DNA from: Trifolium pratense
Lineage: Eukaryota; Streptophyta; Magnoliopsida; Fabales; Fabaceae
Direction: 5' to 3'
DNA: 64,000 nt
Assembly: GCF_020283565.1 (NCBI RefSeq)
Contig: NC_060062.1
Location: 22,912,127 to 22,976,126, forward strand
Positions 1 to 11,600 of the stretch are shown here, piece by piece. The translations under genes and the position numbers were made by a program. The notes below the pieces were generated by a model. It had not been told where the DNA came from. It saw nothing but the letters and a program-made list of their open reading frames with translations, and did no database searches. Within the stretch, counting starts at the first letter, position 1; each line of letters opens with the position of its first letter.

Positions 1-2460
1 GAAAGACAGATATGATAATGGTTGGAGGAAGGCATCCAATGAAGATAACATACAGTATAGGGTTTAAGAATAATGGGAAGATTACTGCATTACACCTTGA
101 GATTTTGGTTGACGCCGGGATTTATACTGATGTTAGCGTAATAATGCCGCGCAACATAGCCGGAGCACTTAAAAAGTATAACTGGGGTGCTCTATCTTTG
201 GATATTAAATTATGCAAAACAAATCTTCCTAGTAGATCTGCAATGAGGGGCCCAGGGGACTTGCAAGGATCATTCATCGCCGACGGTATTATAGAAAATG
301 TTGCAGCTACGCTTTCGATGGATGTAGATTCTGTTAGAAGCGTTAATCTTCACACCTACACAAGTCTTAAGGAATTCTATGATGATTCTTGTGGTGAGCC
401 TCTTGAATATACCATGCCTTTAATATGGAATAAGTTAGCTGTTTCTACAAACTATGAGCTGAGAGTAAACAAAGTGAGAGAGTTTAACAGTATAAACATT
501 TGGAAGAAAAGGGGACTATCTCGAGTACCGGTGTTGTATGAGCTGAACCTAAGACCTACTCCAGGAAAAGTTAGTATTTTATCAGATGGTTCTGTTGTTG
601 TTGAAGTTGGAGGAATTGAATTGGGTCAGGGTTTATGGACAAAGGTGAAACAAATGGCTGCGTTTGCACTCGGCATGATTCAATGCGACGGAAGTGGAAG
701 TCTTTTGGATAAAGTTAGGGTTGTACAAGCTGATTCATTGAGCTTGATTCAAGGAGGATTAACTGCTGGGAGTACTACATCAGAGTCAAGCTGCGAAGCT
801 GTTAGGCTTAGCTGCAATATCTTGGTTGAAAGACTAAAACCTATCAAGAACAAGCTTCAAGAGGAAACTGGTTCTATCAAGTGGGAGACTCTTATTCTTC
901 AGGTAGCTAGTGTAGAAAGAAAGAGCTTACTTTTCAAAATTTATATATTTATACATGTTACTGACAGTTCGTTCGTGAACGTACAGGCATACATGCAAGC
1001 TGTGAATTTATCAGCATCTTCATATTTTGTACCTAGTAAAAATTCCATGAAGTACATCAATTATGGTGGTGCAGTTAGTGAGGTGAGTTTGTTGTTTGTG
1101 CATAACTTACTGAATGTTACTTCTGTGATATTATCATGCTAGACATATTACCGATGTAAATCAACTAAATTATCATATGCTAAATGATGAAAATTGATTC
1201 TCAGGTGGAAATAGATCTTCTGACAGGAGAAACCAGATTTTTGCAAACAGATATTATTTATGACTGTGGACAAAGTCTCAACCCAGCTGTGGATTTAGGA
1301 CAGGTAATACAAACACATACATATTTTAAGCCCTATGTAGCAATGAAACTTCAAAATTGAAGGCGTGTCCAGTGTCTGATACATGTGGTTACATTCAACC
1401 ACTTTCATTTTCTTAAATTATTATCTGTGTGTATGTGTCATTGTCGTATCCAGTAGTACCAAGTTTCCTTTTTGGTGTCATGCCAGCCAAAAATTGTTCA
1501 CTACTAAATGATTATTTGCATTCTCTTATATAGTTGCAACAACTGATTTTATAAAAAAATAAAAAATAATTGTGAAATGCAGAAGGAATGGAATGTTTTG
1601 GTTTGTTTTCCTGAATCAGTTTATTATGTTGTCAAATATGAAAAAATTCTGTTGATAATCTTACAATTTTATCTTGCAGATTGAAGGATCTTTCATACAA
1701 GGGTTAGGCTTTTTCATGCTTGAAGAATATGAAACAAACCTTGATGGTTTGGTGTTGCAAGATGGGACATGGAACTACAAAATCCCAACAATAGACACTA
1801 TTCCTCAACAGTTTAATGTTGAAATCCTTAACAGTGAGCATCATCAACATAGAATTCTCTCTTCAAAGGGTATGTGACCTAGGACTTTTCCAATATTTAA
1901 GTATTAAACTTTTGTATCCACATATGTTTTTCCCCTCATAATGCATATAATTATATGCATTTGGAACAAGTAAAAATCATTTCAACTAATTTGAATAACA
2001 TATATGAGAACAAGTTGTCAATTGCCGATAGTTTGGTCAAATTATGATACACAATATTACTATAATGCCACTATTTGACAACACTTTGTACTAAATAACG
2101 TATTGCAGAACAATAGCGATTTGTTCAAATTCCACTATGCTATAACACTGATATAGCCACTATTTAAAAATGTTACTTTAGACTGTTAATAAGATAGAGA
2201 AAGCTCAACTTAGTTTGGTAGTAATTGATATTTGTGGTGCAGCATCTGGCGAGCCTCCCTTGCTTCTAGCAGCTTCAATTCACTGTGCCACAAGATCAGC
2301 TGTCAAAGAAGCCAGAAAACAGCTCTTATCATGGAGCAACTTAGATGAATCGGATTCAACATTTCAGTTAGGGGTCCCTGCAACCATGCCTGTAGTAAAG
2401 GAACTCAGTGGATTAGACATTGTACAAAGATACTTGAAATGGAAAATGGACAACAAGTAA
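1..2460 (+). CDS. Aldehyde oxidase copy A, 3' half only (5' end outside window)
   Basis: This is the C-terminal half of a molybdenum-cofactor aldehyde oxidase, the cytosolic enzyme family that oxidises aldehydes such as abscisic or indole-3-acet-aldehyde with O2. Exons by homology to copies B and C: <1-902, 987-1082, 1205-1303, 1680-1869, 2243-2460, all with GT-AG borders and matching phases; the stop is TAA. The Moco-domain motifs [35 protein letters not shown] and the terminal GEPPLLLA, which holds the presumed catalytic glutamate, are visible. The first exon corresponds to exon 6 of copies B and C. One oddity is GPGD where B and C have GPGE. No stop or frameshift is seen, so the visible part looks functional. 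The substrate cannot be read from the sequence. The family is certain; the specific isoform is not. Confidence 0.93.
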
Positions 2461-3607
2461 AAAATACCTCAATCACACACATCATTATTCTGTAAATGAA
2501 AGATAGCCATGCCAATGCATTATTTGTAGCAATAATCAAGTTATATAATTAGATGAATTTCATTTGAATCTTGTTATTAAATGGGACTTGCTTGATTTAC
2601 TCAATAATTGACGTATAGAAAAGACTGTAAGTACTATGTAGAGATAAGTAAAGTCTGACAAAAAATTGTTCTCGCTGGGAATTGAACTCGGGTTCTCCCG
2701 AACAATTCGTCCTAGGGGACCTCGATAACCACACTTGAGCCCAATTCTTGGTTAATACACATTATTTAAGGAGTTTTTCTTGATCTAGATGAGTTGGAAC
2801 CAACTCAAAATTTCTAAAAGTGCACTAAACTTTTCTTGTTAAAGAAACAAAAATGGTGCTACCACTCACTTATTGCCATCACTCACTCTTAAGCTGTTTC
2901 TCTGATGCTTATACTACCACATGAGTGCTCCCATCTCTACTAGCTCTTTTCTCAGAACGTGTGATCATATCTTTACATCTTTCCCAGAACTTGGCATTTA
3001 ACAATCAGCAAGGCACCATCACCGCTTCGCTTAATCACGAGGTTCAAGGTAACATTGTTATGAGATTAGAGAGGATTTCTGACCATTATTGTTACACTCT
3101 TTGCTGATAATCTGTTTGATAAAAGAATGCCTTCAATCTGTTTGACAAATTGTTTGTAAAAAAATGCTCTCAAACTGTTTGATAAAATGCTTGTGAGGAA
3201 TGCTAATTGTTGGACTGCATTAACTTTGGTGTATTTGTTCTTGAATTTAATAATCAGTTTTACTTTTTCCTTTCAATAAGGAGTTGTGATTTTTCCCTTT
3301 CAATAAGGACTAAGGAGTATTGCTTTCCCTTTTGATAAGGAGTTTTTGGGGCTATTGAAGACAAATTGAGTTGCATAGTTTGGAATTGCCTGAGACCCGT
3401 TTTTGCAAGTATATGGCCTGGTTCGTTTTTGTTTTACGTACCCACACCAAAATTCGCGGGTTCTAAGCTAGTTTGGCCTTTACGAGCTCGTAGGATCATA
3501 CGAACCTATGACCCGGTGCGGGTGTGGGTGGGCTACTCACACCTCGACACATGGTGACACTAACTATGAATATATGAGAGAAAATAAGGACAAATTCAAA
3601 AAGAATA
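2461..3607. other. Intergenic, 3' flank of aldehyde oxidase copy A
   Basis: No gene is seen. Around 2668-2760 lies a tRNA-like or SINE-like segment on the minus strand: the reverse complement holds a B-box-like GAGTTCAATTCCC. The block at 3380-3560 is richer in GC than its surroundings and is unassigned; short ORFs across it have no recognisable family. Confidence 0.4.
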
Positions 3608-3776
3608 ATGCTAGCAATACACTCTTTAACAAACACATTCCAACACACTCTCTTTTATTGGTTGAAATTCACATAGGTCTCATAAAAAAATGTGGACCCA
3701 TATAATTTTTATGGGACCCATATAGATTTTAACCAATAGAAGAAAGTGTGTTAGTTAAAGAGTGTCTTGCTAGCAT
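3608..3776. mobile_element. MITE with about 30-bp terminal inverted repeats
   Basis: The left end ATGCTAGCAATACACTCTTT matches the reverse complement of the right end (ATGCTAGCAAGACACTCTTT) over about 35 bp with few mismatches. The interior is 169 bp, AT-rich and non-coding. The superfamily and target-site duplication are not clear. Confidence 0.75.
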
Positions 3777-4017
3777 CTCTGACAAAAAAAATGAACTAAA
3801 CTACTATTATATTTTCATCACTTAAAAAATTCTTATCTAACTCAATTGGAATTATGTCGCAGTTGCTTTACATATTTGGTAGTTTCACTTTGATGAATTC
3901 TTATCTAAAATTATGAAAAATATAGCATTTCATCTAATTGTTGAAGATTTATTTTCTTTTTAATTTTCATTAATTGATTTTTTTTTATTAAACATTTTGC
4001 AAGAATATTAAATTTAA

Positions 4018-4196
4018 GTTGCTCGTCTTAAGATCTCAGGTTTGATTTCTCCTGGTGCCAATTTCGGTGGGCTAAGTCCATACAGAGAAAAAACTATGAC
4101 TTTAAATGAGTTCCCGCAAGTGAGCGGTGAGATTAGTCGTCTTGAATTGGTCGGTCCTAGGTCGGATACCAAATTTTCAAAAAAAATGTTTTCTTT
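4018..4196 (+). repeat. SINE-like tRNA-derived segment
   Basis: A B-box-like stretch (CAGGTTTGATTTCTCCTGG) is followed by the phrase GGTGCCAATTTCGGTGGGCT and an A-rich end near 4180. A related phrase occurs at 20336-20452, so this is a dispersed family. It appears 5'-truncated. Confidence 0.5.
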
Positions 4197-4331
4197 AAAA
4201 GAAAAGAAAACAAATGACTATCACCAATATATATGCATATTAATGATTCAATCCGTAAATTATAAGAAGGTTAGGACAAATGAAGAGAAAATTACCTAAA
4301 CTTTGGTGCGTCCTTTCGTTAATTGATTATT

Positions 4332-5296
4332 GGCTTAAATAATATTTTAGTGATCCTTGCAATTTTTTTGTTTGGTATTAGTTCCAGTTTGAGAAACTTT
4401 GTTTTTGGTCCTTCATATTAGTGAATCTGTTAAAAAAAGTGAAAGTTAACTAGAGTTCCATGTGGCCCAATCATTTCATAAATTTAATTAAATAAAATAA
4501 CAAAATTGATTTATAATTTGTTTTATTATTATTAATTAGAATTTTAATAGAAGAAAGAATAAACAAACACAGATCCTGATCCTGACATTGTATTGTCTTC
4601 ACCAATCTTCATTTTTGCTTCTCTTCACCATCACTCACCACCTCCATTGTCAACGCTCAATATTATTACAAGTGTTAAGAAGGAGTGTGGGTCTGGTCAA
4701 CATGAACACCAATAGAAGGTTTTGTGAAAGGGGGAGAGTGAAACCTTGAGTTTTAAATTGAACGTGAATCGAACTCATAACTTCGAAATTGACTCTAACT
4801 GGTTCTTCTATAGCCTCTGCTTGCAAATGGATGAATAAATGAGTGCTGGTGGTTTCTTAATTTGTTGTATTTGAAGGGATTGATGAACTGCGAGTGGTGG
4901 TGATTCGATGAGTTAAGGTAGCCATGATTTTGTAGATGGTGTTTCTATGGTGAGTGGGGCGATGGATGGAGAAGAAGACAGCATGCATGATTTTGGTCTT
5001 TTTTTCCCTTTCATTTTAGTATTATTGTTAAAATAATTATAAATAACAAATTATATTAATCAACTTTACTGCATTATTTTATCCCAATTAGAAAAAGACT
5101 TTTACTGTGCCACATGGCATCAAATGATTGGGCCACGTGGCATTCCGTTAACTTTAACTTTTTTTTAACAGACTCACCAATGTCATGGACCAAAAACAAA
5201 GTTTTTCAAAGTGCAAGGACTAATACCAAACAAAAAAAATGCAGGACTAAAATCAAAATATGCTACAACTGCAGAGACTAGTAACATATTTAAGTC
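4332..5296. mobile_element. Non-autonomous Mutator-like element with long TIRs
   Basis: The ends are GGCTTAAATA and TATTTAAGTC, and inverted similarity extends for about 150 bp inward. The element is flanked by a perfect 9-bp duplication TTGATTATT (4323-4331 and 5297-5305), the length typical of MULEs. The 965-bp interior has no transposase. The GGCTTAAATA...TTTTTGGTCC ends resemble an abundant legume repeat family (knowledge-based). Confidence 0.85.
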
Positions 5297-5388
5297 TTGA
5301 TTATTTTTGTTTTTAAGAATTCATGCCAATCTTGAAAAAAGTAATTTTTTTTTTTTTTTTGAAAAATGAAATGCCCTAATTTTCAATA

Positions 5389-5775
5389 TGTAACGCCCGG
5401 GTCTGACGAGGGCGGGGAGTGGTTGTCGGTGCATGAGATATGACAATTAGCGGCTCTTGACAGCTTCTAGGCAAAAATGAATCACATCGGAATGAGTGGG
5501 ATCCTGAGGCTGTGCAGGTTTCATATTACATGGTGGAAAGAAGACTTATAAGGATTGATGGGTACTACCTATACCAACAATATGCATCTTCTTTTCGGTA
5601 GTTCATTCGATAAGAACTCCACAGTTAAGTTTGCTTGACTTGGAGTAGTCTTTGGATGGGTGACCTTCTGGGAAGTTTTCCGGAAAGCGTGCGAGTGAGG
5701 ACAAGACACGCTGAAAAGACTCGTGTTGGTTTGTGAGGTCAGTCGGTCATCCTGAAAGCAGTTTGGGATGTTACA
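5389..5775 (+). mobile_element. Solo LTR of a Cassandra-type TRIM with embedded 5S rRNA-like sequence
   Basis: The 387-bp unit begins TGTAACGCCC and ends GGGATGTTACA, with perfect 5-bp duplications CAATA on both sides (5384-5388, 5776-5780). The inner part, about 5552-5690, closely follows plant 5S rRNA, including AACTCCACAGTTAAG and GGATGGGTGACCTTCTGGGA, which cover the internal promoter region. A 5S-like insert inside an LTR is the defining trait of Cassandra TRIMs. Only one LTR is present, so unequal recombination probably removed the rest. Confidence 0.88.
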
Positions 5776-5940
5776 CAATACATGATTTCTTAGCATTATT
5801 CTTACTTATAACTATTTATCAGTCCTATATATAAGAAAAAAAAAAATTACTTTTTACCTTCATTGTAGAATTGATGCATCTAAAATATATTATAGTCTAA
5901 ATCCATTAAATTTTTACAATAAATTTAAAAAATAATTTTT

Positions 5941-6350
5941 TTTCTTGCATATAACTAGAGGGAGTATTTCGGGAATGAAACATATATATTTTTTTAATCA
6001 CTGCACCCAAACTGGTTAGACTCTTCAAGACTACAACCTTGAAAATATAGGAGGGACCATTAGTATCTTAATGACGGTAGGATTCAGTCTCCCTCAACCC
6101 AACGCTCTAAGGCAAACAAGTTAGTTAGGTAACTTCTAAATTTTTTCTTGCATATAACTAGAGGGAGTATTTCGAGAATGAAACATAATTTTTTTTTAAT
6201 CACCGTAACCTAACTGGTTAGACTCTTCAAGACTACAACCTTAAAAATATAATAGGAGGGACCATAGTATCCTAATGACGTAGGATTCAGTCTCCCTCAA
6301 CCCAACGCTCTAAGGCAAACAAGTTAGTTAGGTAACTTCTAAATTTAGGA
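5941..6350. repeat. Two-copy tandem repeat, about 203 bp per unit
   Basis: The units at 5941-6143 and 6144-6350 share the start TTTCTTGCATATAACTAGAG and the end AAGTTAGTTAGGTAACTTCT. They differ by scattered substitutions and small indels. No coding content is seen. Confidence 0.85.
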
Positions 6351-6639
6351 AATGAGAAGTTATAGAAATGTTGGACCAAACATAAATTAGTAAAAGCTCT
6401 ATACTCTTTTTGGTTTTATATATATAAAAAATTACTTTTGAGATGTATAGTAGAATTAATGTATTTAGATTTAGATTATATTTAGACTATATTATAGTCT
6501 AAATAGATCAAACATTTTTTAGACTATATATATTTTTTTTTGACGCATTAGACTATACTATAAAAATAAGAAAATTAACAGATCAAACTTTTTTTTTTTG
6601 AAAGAAATAGATCAAACATATATTTAAAAAATTGTTGTA

Positions 6640-6870
6640 GAAAACTAAATTCAGATGGATAGAGCAAAGGATTGAAAATCCTTTGTGGTTTGATTCTACT
6701 CCGAGTGTATAAGTTCCTAGATAGACGGGATGCTAATAAAATTACTTGATTAAGATTCACTTTCCAACTTTGTCAGGATTTGAACCCTGAATCTCTAGAT
6801 CCATTAACCCTTAGCTCAATTAGATTAATCAGTGGAGCTACCAATCCCACCCAAAAGAAAATTTCTCACT
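6640..6870. repeat. tRNA-like relics
   Basis: At about 6655-6700 the stem AGGATTGAAAATCCT with flanking GATAGAGCA resembles the anticodon arm of a tRNA-Phe(GAA), perhaps organellar. No complete cloverleaf can be drawn. At 6773-6850, on the minus strand, the B-box-like GGTTCAAATCC suggests a SINE or tRNA-derived piece. Neither looks like a working tRNA gene. Confidence 0.35.
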
Positions 6871-7245
6871 GACTTTAATCTTATAGAAATAAAATTCAAT
6901 AAATTTCCTTCATTACACTGACTTCAATCATATAGAAATTTCTCATTGTCTGTGTCAATACCAAAAATTACGACTAAAAAAATATGCAACAAAATTCCCT
7001 CCATTAAAAGTAATCTCCTATTTAAGGTAAATGTCTCTTTCAACCAACACCTAAATAAATTTGATTCGTTAATTGCATTATAATAACATCTTGCTAGACT
7101 CAATTCTTATTGTTAAAAGAGACACTTGAAAGTTGAAGATGTATTTTTAGTGTCTATTTTATTATTAATTAATCTTTACAGACCAAATTAACCAACTAAA
7201 ATTACAATCGACGACTAACTATATTGTTAACTAAAGGAGAGACTT

Positions 7246-7817
7246 AATGAAGTCCTCCTTCTCCTCCTCCTCTAATCCTAGCTGTCATCACTTTTCCTCT
7301 TCTTCTTGATTTATTAGAGATGGGTGATTTAGAATCAATTTAGGCCTAAAATCACCCCTTCAAATTATTTTTCTTTCTATTTTAATTAAATAAGTGTGAT
7401 TTCCACGTATATTTAGTATTTCTTTTGTTTGTTTTTGTGATTTTATCATCCTTTGTTTTGATATTCCCGTCTTAGTACGGAGTATCCCGTCTTAATGCGG
7501 AGTATTGTCATCCCGTCTTGGTACGGTGTTCATTTGTTTCAGGTTGAAGGATTAAAGTTGATTCAGTGCAGATCCAATCAATGACTTGGGTGCCATCAAC
7601 GCTACAGATCTGGAGGCATGAATATTTCGAAAAACTTAAATATAGTCAAATATGCAGGCTTATGCAATACGCCGTTTTATGCTATTAATACGAATGCTGT
7701 GAGTTTGTTCGCAAATTCATCCTTTTTGTTTTTAGCGATTTTGAATTTGTATTGCATCGATGTACTCTTATCAATTTTAATGAATGAATACCTTTTATTT
7801 GGTAAAAAAATTAAAAA
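7246..7817 (+). mobile_element. Truncated LINE-like retroposon with 14-bp target-site duplication
   Basis: The direct repeat TAAAGGAGAGACTT flanks the segment (7232-7245 and 7818-7831). The 3' end runs into GGTAAAAAAATTAAAAA, an A-rich tail. A long, variable-length duplication plus a tail points to target-primed reverse transcription. The middle carries a threefold CCCGTCTTAGTACGG-type repeat (about 7468-7527). No reverse transcriptase remains, so it could be a LINE 3' end or a retroposed transcript. Confidence 0.7.
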
Positions 7818-7884
7818 TAAAGGAGAGACTTCATAAATATATTTTGTAATTTTAATAATCAAAGCGACACAAGTCACAAGAATT

Positions 7885-8037
7885 AAAATAAATTATTTGA
7901 TCCTGGGTTCGATCCCCGGTTGGTGCGTATGGAGAAGCACTTGTTTGAAGAGGTCAACCGACCCTTAAATGAATCTCAGTTACCTAGAGGAGATTAGTCT
8001 CTACAGTTGCGTGCGAATGATACCTTTAGTTTTTAAA
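7885..8037 (+). repeat. SINE-like element
   Basis: It has a B-box-like GGGTTCGATCCCCGG near 7908, a body of about 120 bp and a terminal A-run at 8034-8044. The 5' boundary is uncertain. It lies in the upstream region of aldehyde oxidase copy B. Confidence 0.5.
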
Positions 8038-8359
8038 AAAAAAAAGTTTATAGTATATTTTTATACTAGAAGAGTGAATATCAATCACCAAGAAGAAGAA
8101 GGGTGCAAACAAACAATATCAATCTTAGTTTTCCAAGTAAAAAATCTTAGTGTAGAAAGTACAAACAAACAAACATATGGCCGTAAAGAATCAGTTGCGG
8201 CGGCAAGAAAAACATCATCAAATGTTCCGATTTTTTCAACTAAAAAATTCATTTAATTCACGTCCACTCTTTCAACTTGCTTAATCACTTTCATCATCAA
8301 CATCATCTTCTTCTTCTTCTTCTTCTAAAAAAATTATTAAGCAATAAGTCAATATAAAT

Positions 8360-8530
8360 CTATGAAATCGGGACACAAACGTCACGAAACACAATAACTG
8401 ACATATCGACACCGATAATAATTTGAGAAAATGACATTATTTAATATATTTATAAGTATTGTTGTCATGTCGATGTCTGACGTGTGTCCAACACGGGGAC
8501 ACAGCTTAATCTGATGAGTGTATGTGCTAT
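8360..8530. mobile_element. MITE-like insertion in the promoter of aldehyde oxidase copy B
   Basis: It contains CGGGACACAAACG on the left and GTGTCCAACACGGGGACACA on the right. The upstream region of copy C has homologous flanks (around 24838 and 24860) but lacks this block. A related GTGTC-rich element lies at 37101-37249. Boundaries are approximate. Confidence 0.5.
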
Positions 8531-8540
8531 TATATAAATA
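8531..8540 (+). promoter_or_regulatory. Putative TATA box of aldehyde oxidase copy B
   Basis: TATATAAATA lies about 70 bp upstream of the ATG at 8607, just after the MITE-like insertion. The corresponding position upstream of copy C reads as a weaker TTATAAACAG. Assignment is by position and consensus only. Confidence 0.5.
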
Positions 8541-8606
8541 CTATACAAGATAACAAATAAATGCAGATGCATACATTATATCTTGTAGTATTTCTCTGAA
8601 ATCAGT

Positions 8607-11600
8607 ATGGATGTGAAGAATAGTGAGAATCAAACAAGTTTGATTTTTGCTATCAATGGTGACAAGTTTGAGCTATCCAAAATAGACCCATCAACCACTT
8701 TGCTAGAATTCTTGCGTACTCAAACTAGATTCAAGAGTGTTAAACTTGGTTGTGGTGAAGGTATATTATAATCATAATTCATAATCATACATATATCTGT
8801 TTATATAAATTAACTGTTTGATTGATTGATTAATTTTCTTAATTTCAATAAGCTTTATACTAATACTAACTTAATAATTATTTTTTCTCTATGTTTGACT
8901 TTGGTATTATTTTGTTGTTTAATTGATTGTGATAACGATTTTAATGAATTATATTTTCTTTCTGATTGAATATGGTTAATATAATACTTCAATTATTGTG
9001 AATGTTAGCTTGTGAAATTTTGAATTATTTTCAATTCCAGATTGAATGAATTAGAGTTGGTTACTCTGCTGTCAACTGTTAGAGTTAGTTACTTGTTAGT
9101 TAATCCTCTTTTGTTTTGTACTAATCTATATAAATCATCTCACCACAATTGATGAAGGTAACTTGTAACACATAGTGCGATTATCAATCAATAATAGTCC
9201 TCAATTTACTTTTCAACTTGCAAGTTTATGCTTTGACATTGTTGGTTGCAGGTGGTTGCGGTGCTTGCGTAGTTTTAATCTCCAAATATGATCCGTTGCA
9301 CGACAGAGTTGAGGATTTTACTGCGAGTTCTTGTCTCACACTACTTTGTAGCATACATGGATGTTCAATAACAACAAGTGAAGGCATTGGAAATAGCAAA
9401 CATGGATTCCATCCAATTCATGAAAGATTTGCAGGATTCCATGCTTCTCAATGTGGCTTTTGTACTCCTGGAATGTGTGTTTCACTCTTCGGGACTCTTA
9501 TTAATGCCGAGAAGAAGACTAATCGTCAAGAGCCGCCTTCCGGGTTCTCAAAAGTTACTGTTTCTGAGGTTGAAAAGGCTATTGCAGGAAACCTTTGTCG
9601 CTGCACTGGTTATCGGCCCATTGCTGCTGCCTGCAAAAGTTTTGCAGCTGATGTTGATATGGAGGATCTCGGGTTGAACTCTTTCTGGAGAAAAGGAGAA
9701 AGCAAGGATGTAAAGCTTAGTAGACTGCATCGATATGATCATCATCACAAGAGTATCAAATTTCCAATGTTTTTGAAGGAAATAAAAAATGATTTGTTCA
9801 TAGCTTCTGAGAAACACAGTTGGCACAGGCCGACTAGTTTAAAGGAGCTTCAGAGCTTATTAGAATTAAATCGTGCCAACGGAACCAGGATAAAAGTTGT
9901 TGTTAATAATACTGGTATGGGATATTACAAAGATAAAGAAGGCTATGATAAGTATATTGATCTAAATGGAATTTTGGAGCTCTCAAAGATCAAAAAGGAT
10001 CAATCAGGGATTGAAATTGGAGCAGCAGTTACAATATCTAAAGCTATTGAAGTACTAAAGCAACAAAATAAGAGTGATTTTAACTCAGATTTTGTAATGA
10101 TTCTTGAAAAGATTGCTGAACATATGAACAAAGTTGCCTCAGGGTTTATTCGGAACATGGCCAGTGTAGGTGGCAATTTGGTGATGGCACAAAAGAGTAA
10201 GTTTCCTTCGGATATCGCTACTATACTTCTTGCTGTGGATTCAATGGTTCACATAATGACTGGTTCAAAGTTTGAATGGCTTTCTTTGGAGGAATTTCTC
10301 GAGAGACCACCATTGCGTTTGGAGAGTGTGGTTTTAAGCATTAAAATTTCGAGTTTGGAAGCTATTAGAAGTACATCTTCGGAACAAAGAAATAGATTCT
10401 ACTTTGAAACTTACCGAGCTTCTCCTAGACCGCTTGGAAATGCCCTTTCATACTTAAATGCTGCTTTCTTTGTTGAGATGTCTCCAAGCGAAGATACTGG
10501 TGGATCCATGATAGAGTCTTGTAGGCTGTCTTTTGGTGCCTATGGCAATAAGCATGCAATCAGAGCGAAAAATGTTGAGGAATTTTTAACAGGAAAGATG
10601 TTAAGTGTTAGCATTCTATACGAAGCTGTCAACTTGCTTACAGCCACTATTATACCGAAAAATGAAAACTCAAACACAGCTTACTGTTCAAGTTTGGCAG
10701 CTGGTTTTGTTTTTCAGTTTTTTAACCCTCTAATTGAAATATTTGCCGGTGCAACCAACTCTTACTTAAACGGATATTCTAATTCACCTTTTGTGAATGA
10801 TATCAAGTTTATAGAGAATCAGAAGCAGGTTCATGATGACAAAATTCCAACTTTATTGTCATCTGGGAAGCAAGTTCTTGAAGCAGGAAACGAATATCAC
10901 CCCATTGGTGAGCCAATCATTAAATCGGGAGCTGCGCTACAAGCTTCAGGTTTGTTTTGTGTCATCTAGAATGTATTTATTTTCTTTCTTTCTTTCTTTC
11001 TTTGCACTTCTAGGTTTGTTTTGTGAGCTTAGATATTCACATGAATGAATCTGTCAAATATGAATTTTCATAAATAAACATGTTTATTTTGTTCCTGTCA
11101 AGATCAAATATTCATGCATGAATCATATACAGGTGAGGCTGTGTATGTGGACGACATTCCTTCACCACCAAATTGCTTACATGGAGCATATATATATAGT
11201 TCAAAACCTTTAGCAAGGGTAAGGAGTATAAAACTCAGCCCTGAATTGCAGCTGGATGGAGTAATAGAAATCATTTCAAGTAAAGACATTCCCAGTGGTG
11301 GGGAAAACATTGGAGCTAAGACGATATTTGGCACAGAACCTATATTTGCAGAAGAGATAGCAAGATGTGTTGGCGATCGTTTGGCTGTTGTGGTGAGTTC
11401 TTAAATCTGTCATTTAGTTGATCCAACAACTTACGAGATTATTTCTTGTTTCTTTGGATATTGATGTGTGACACACTACCTTATTACTCACCAATAGATT
11501 TTTTAGGTTGCAGAAAGTCAGAAACTTGCAGATATGGTAGCAAACTCAACCATTGTCGATTACGATATTGAAAATCTTGAACCACCTATTCTATCTGTTG

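Noticed and set aside
5569..5796. Minus-strand ORF in the Cassandra-like LTR
   Set aside because: It is antisense to the 5S-like sequence and has no protein family features.
6655..6700. Functional tRNA-Phe gene
   Set aside because: Only the anticodon arm is convincing; acceptor and T arms do not pair, so it is at best a relic.
10968..11048. Extension of aldehyde oxidase exon 2 past 10949 (and the same in copy C past 28410)
   Set aside because: The extra residues end quickly at a stop. The GT at 10950 and AG at 11131-11132 restore the family sequence [14 protein letters not shown] across the junction.
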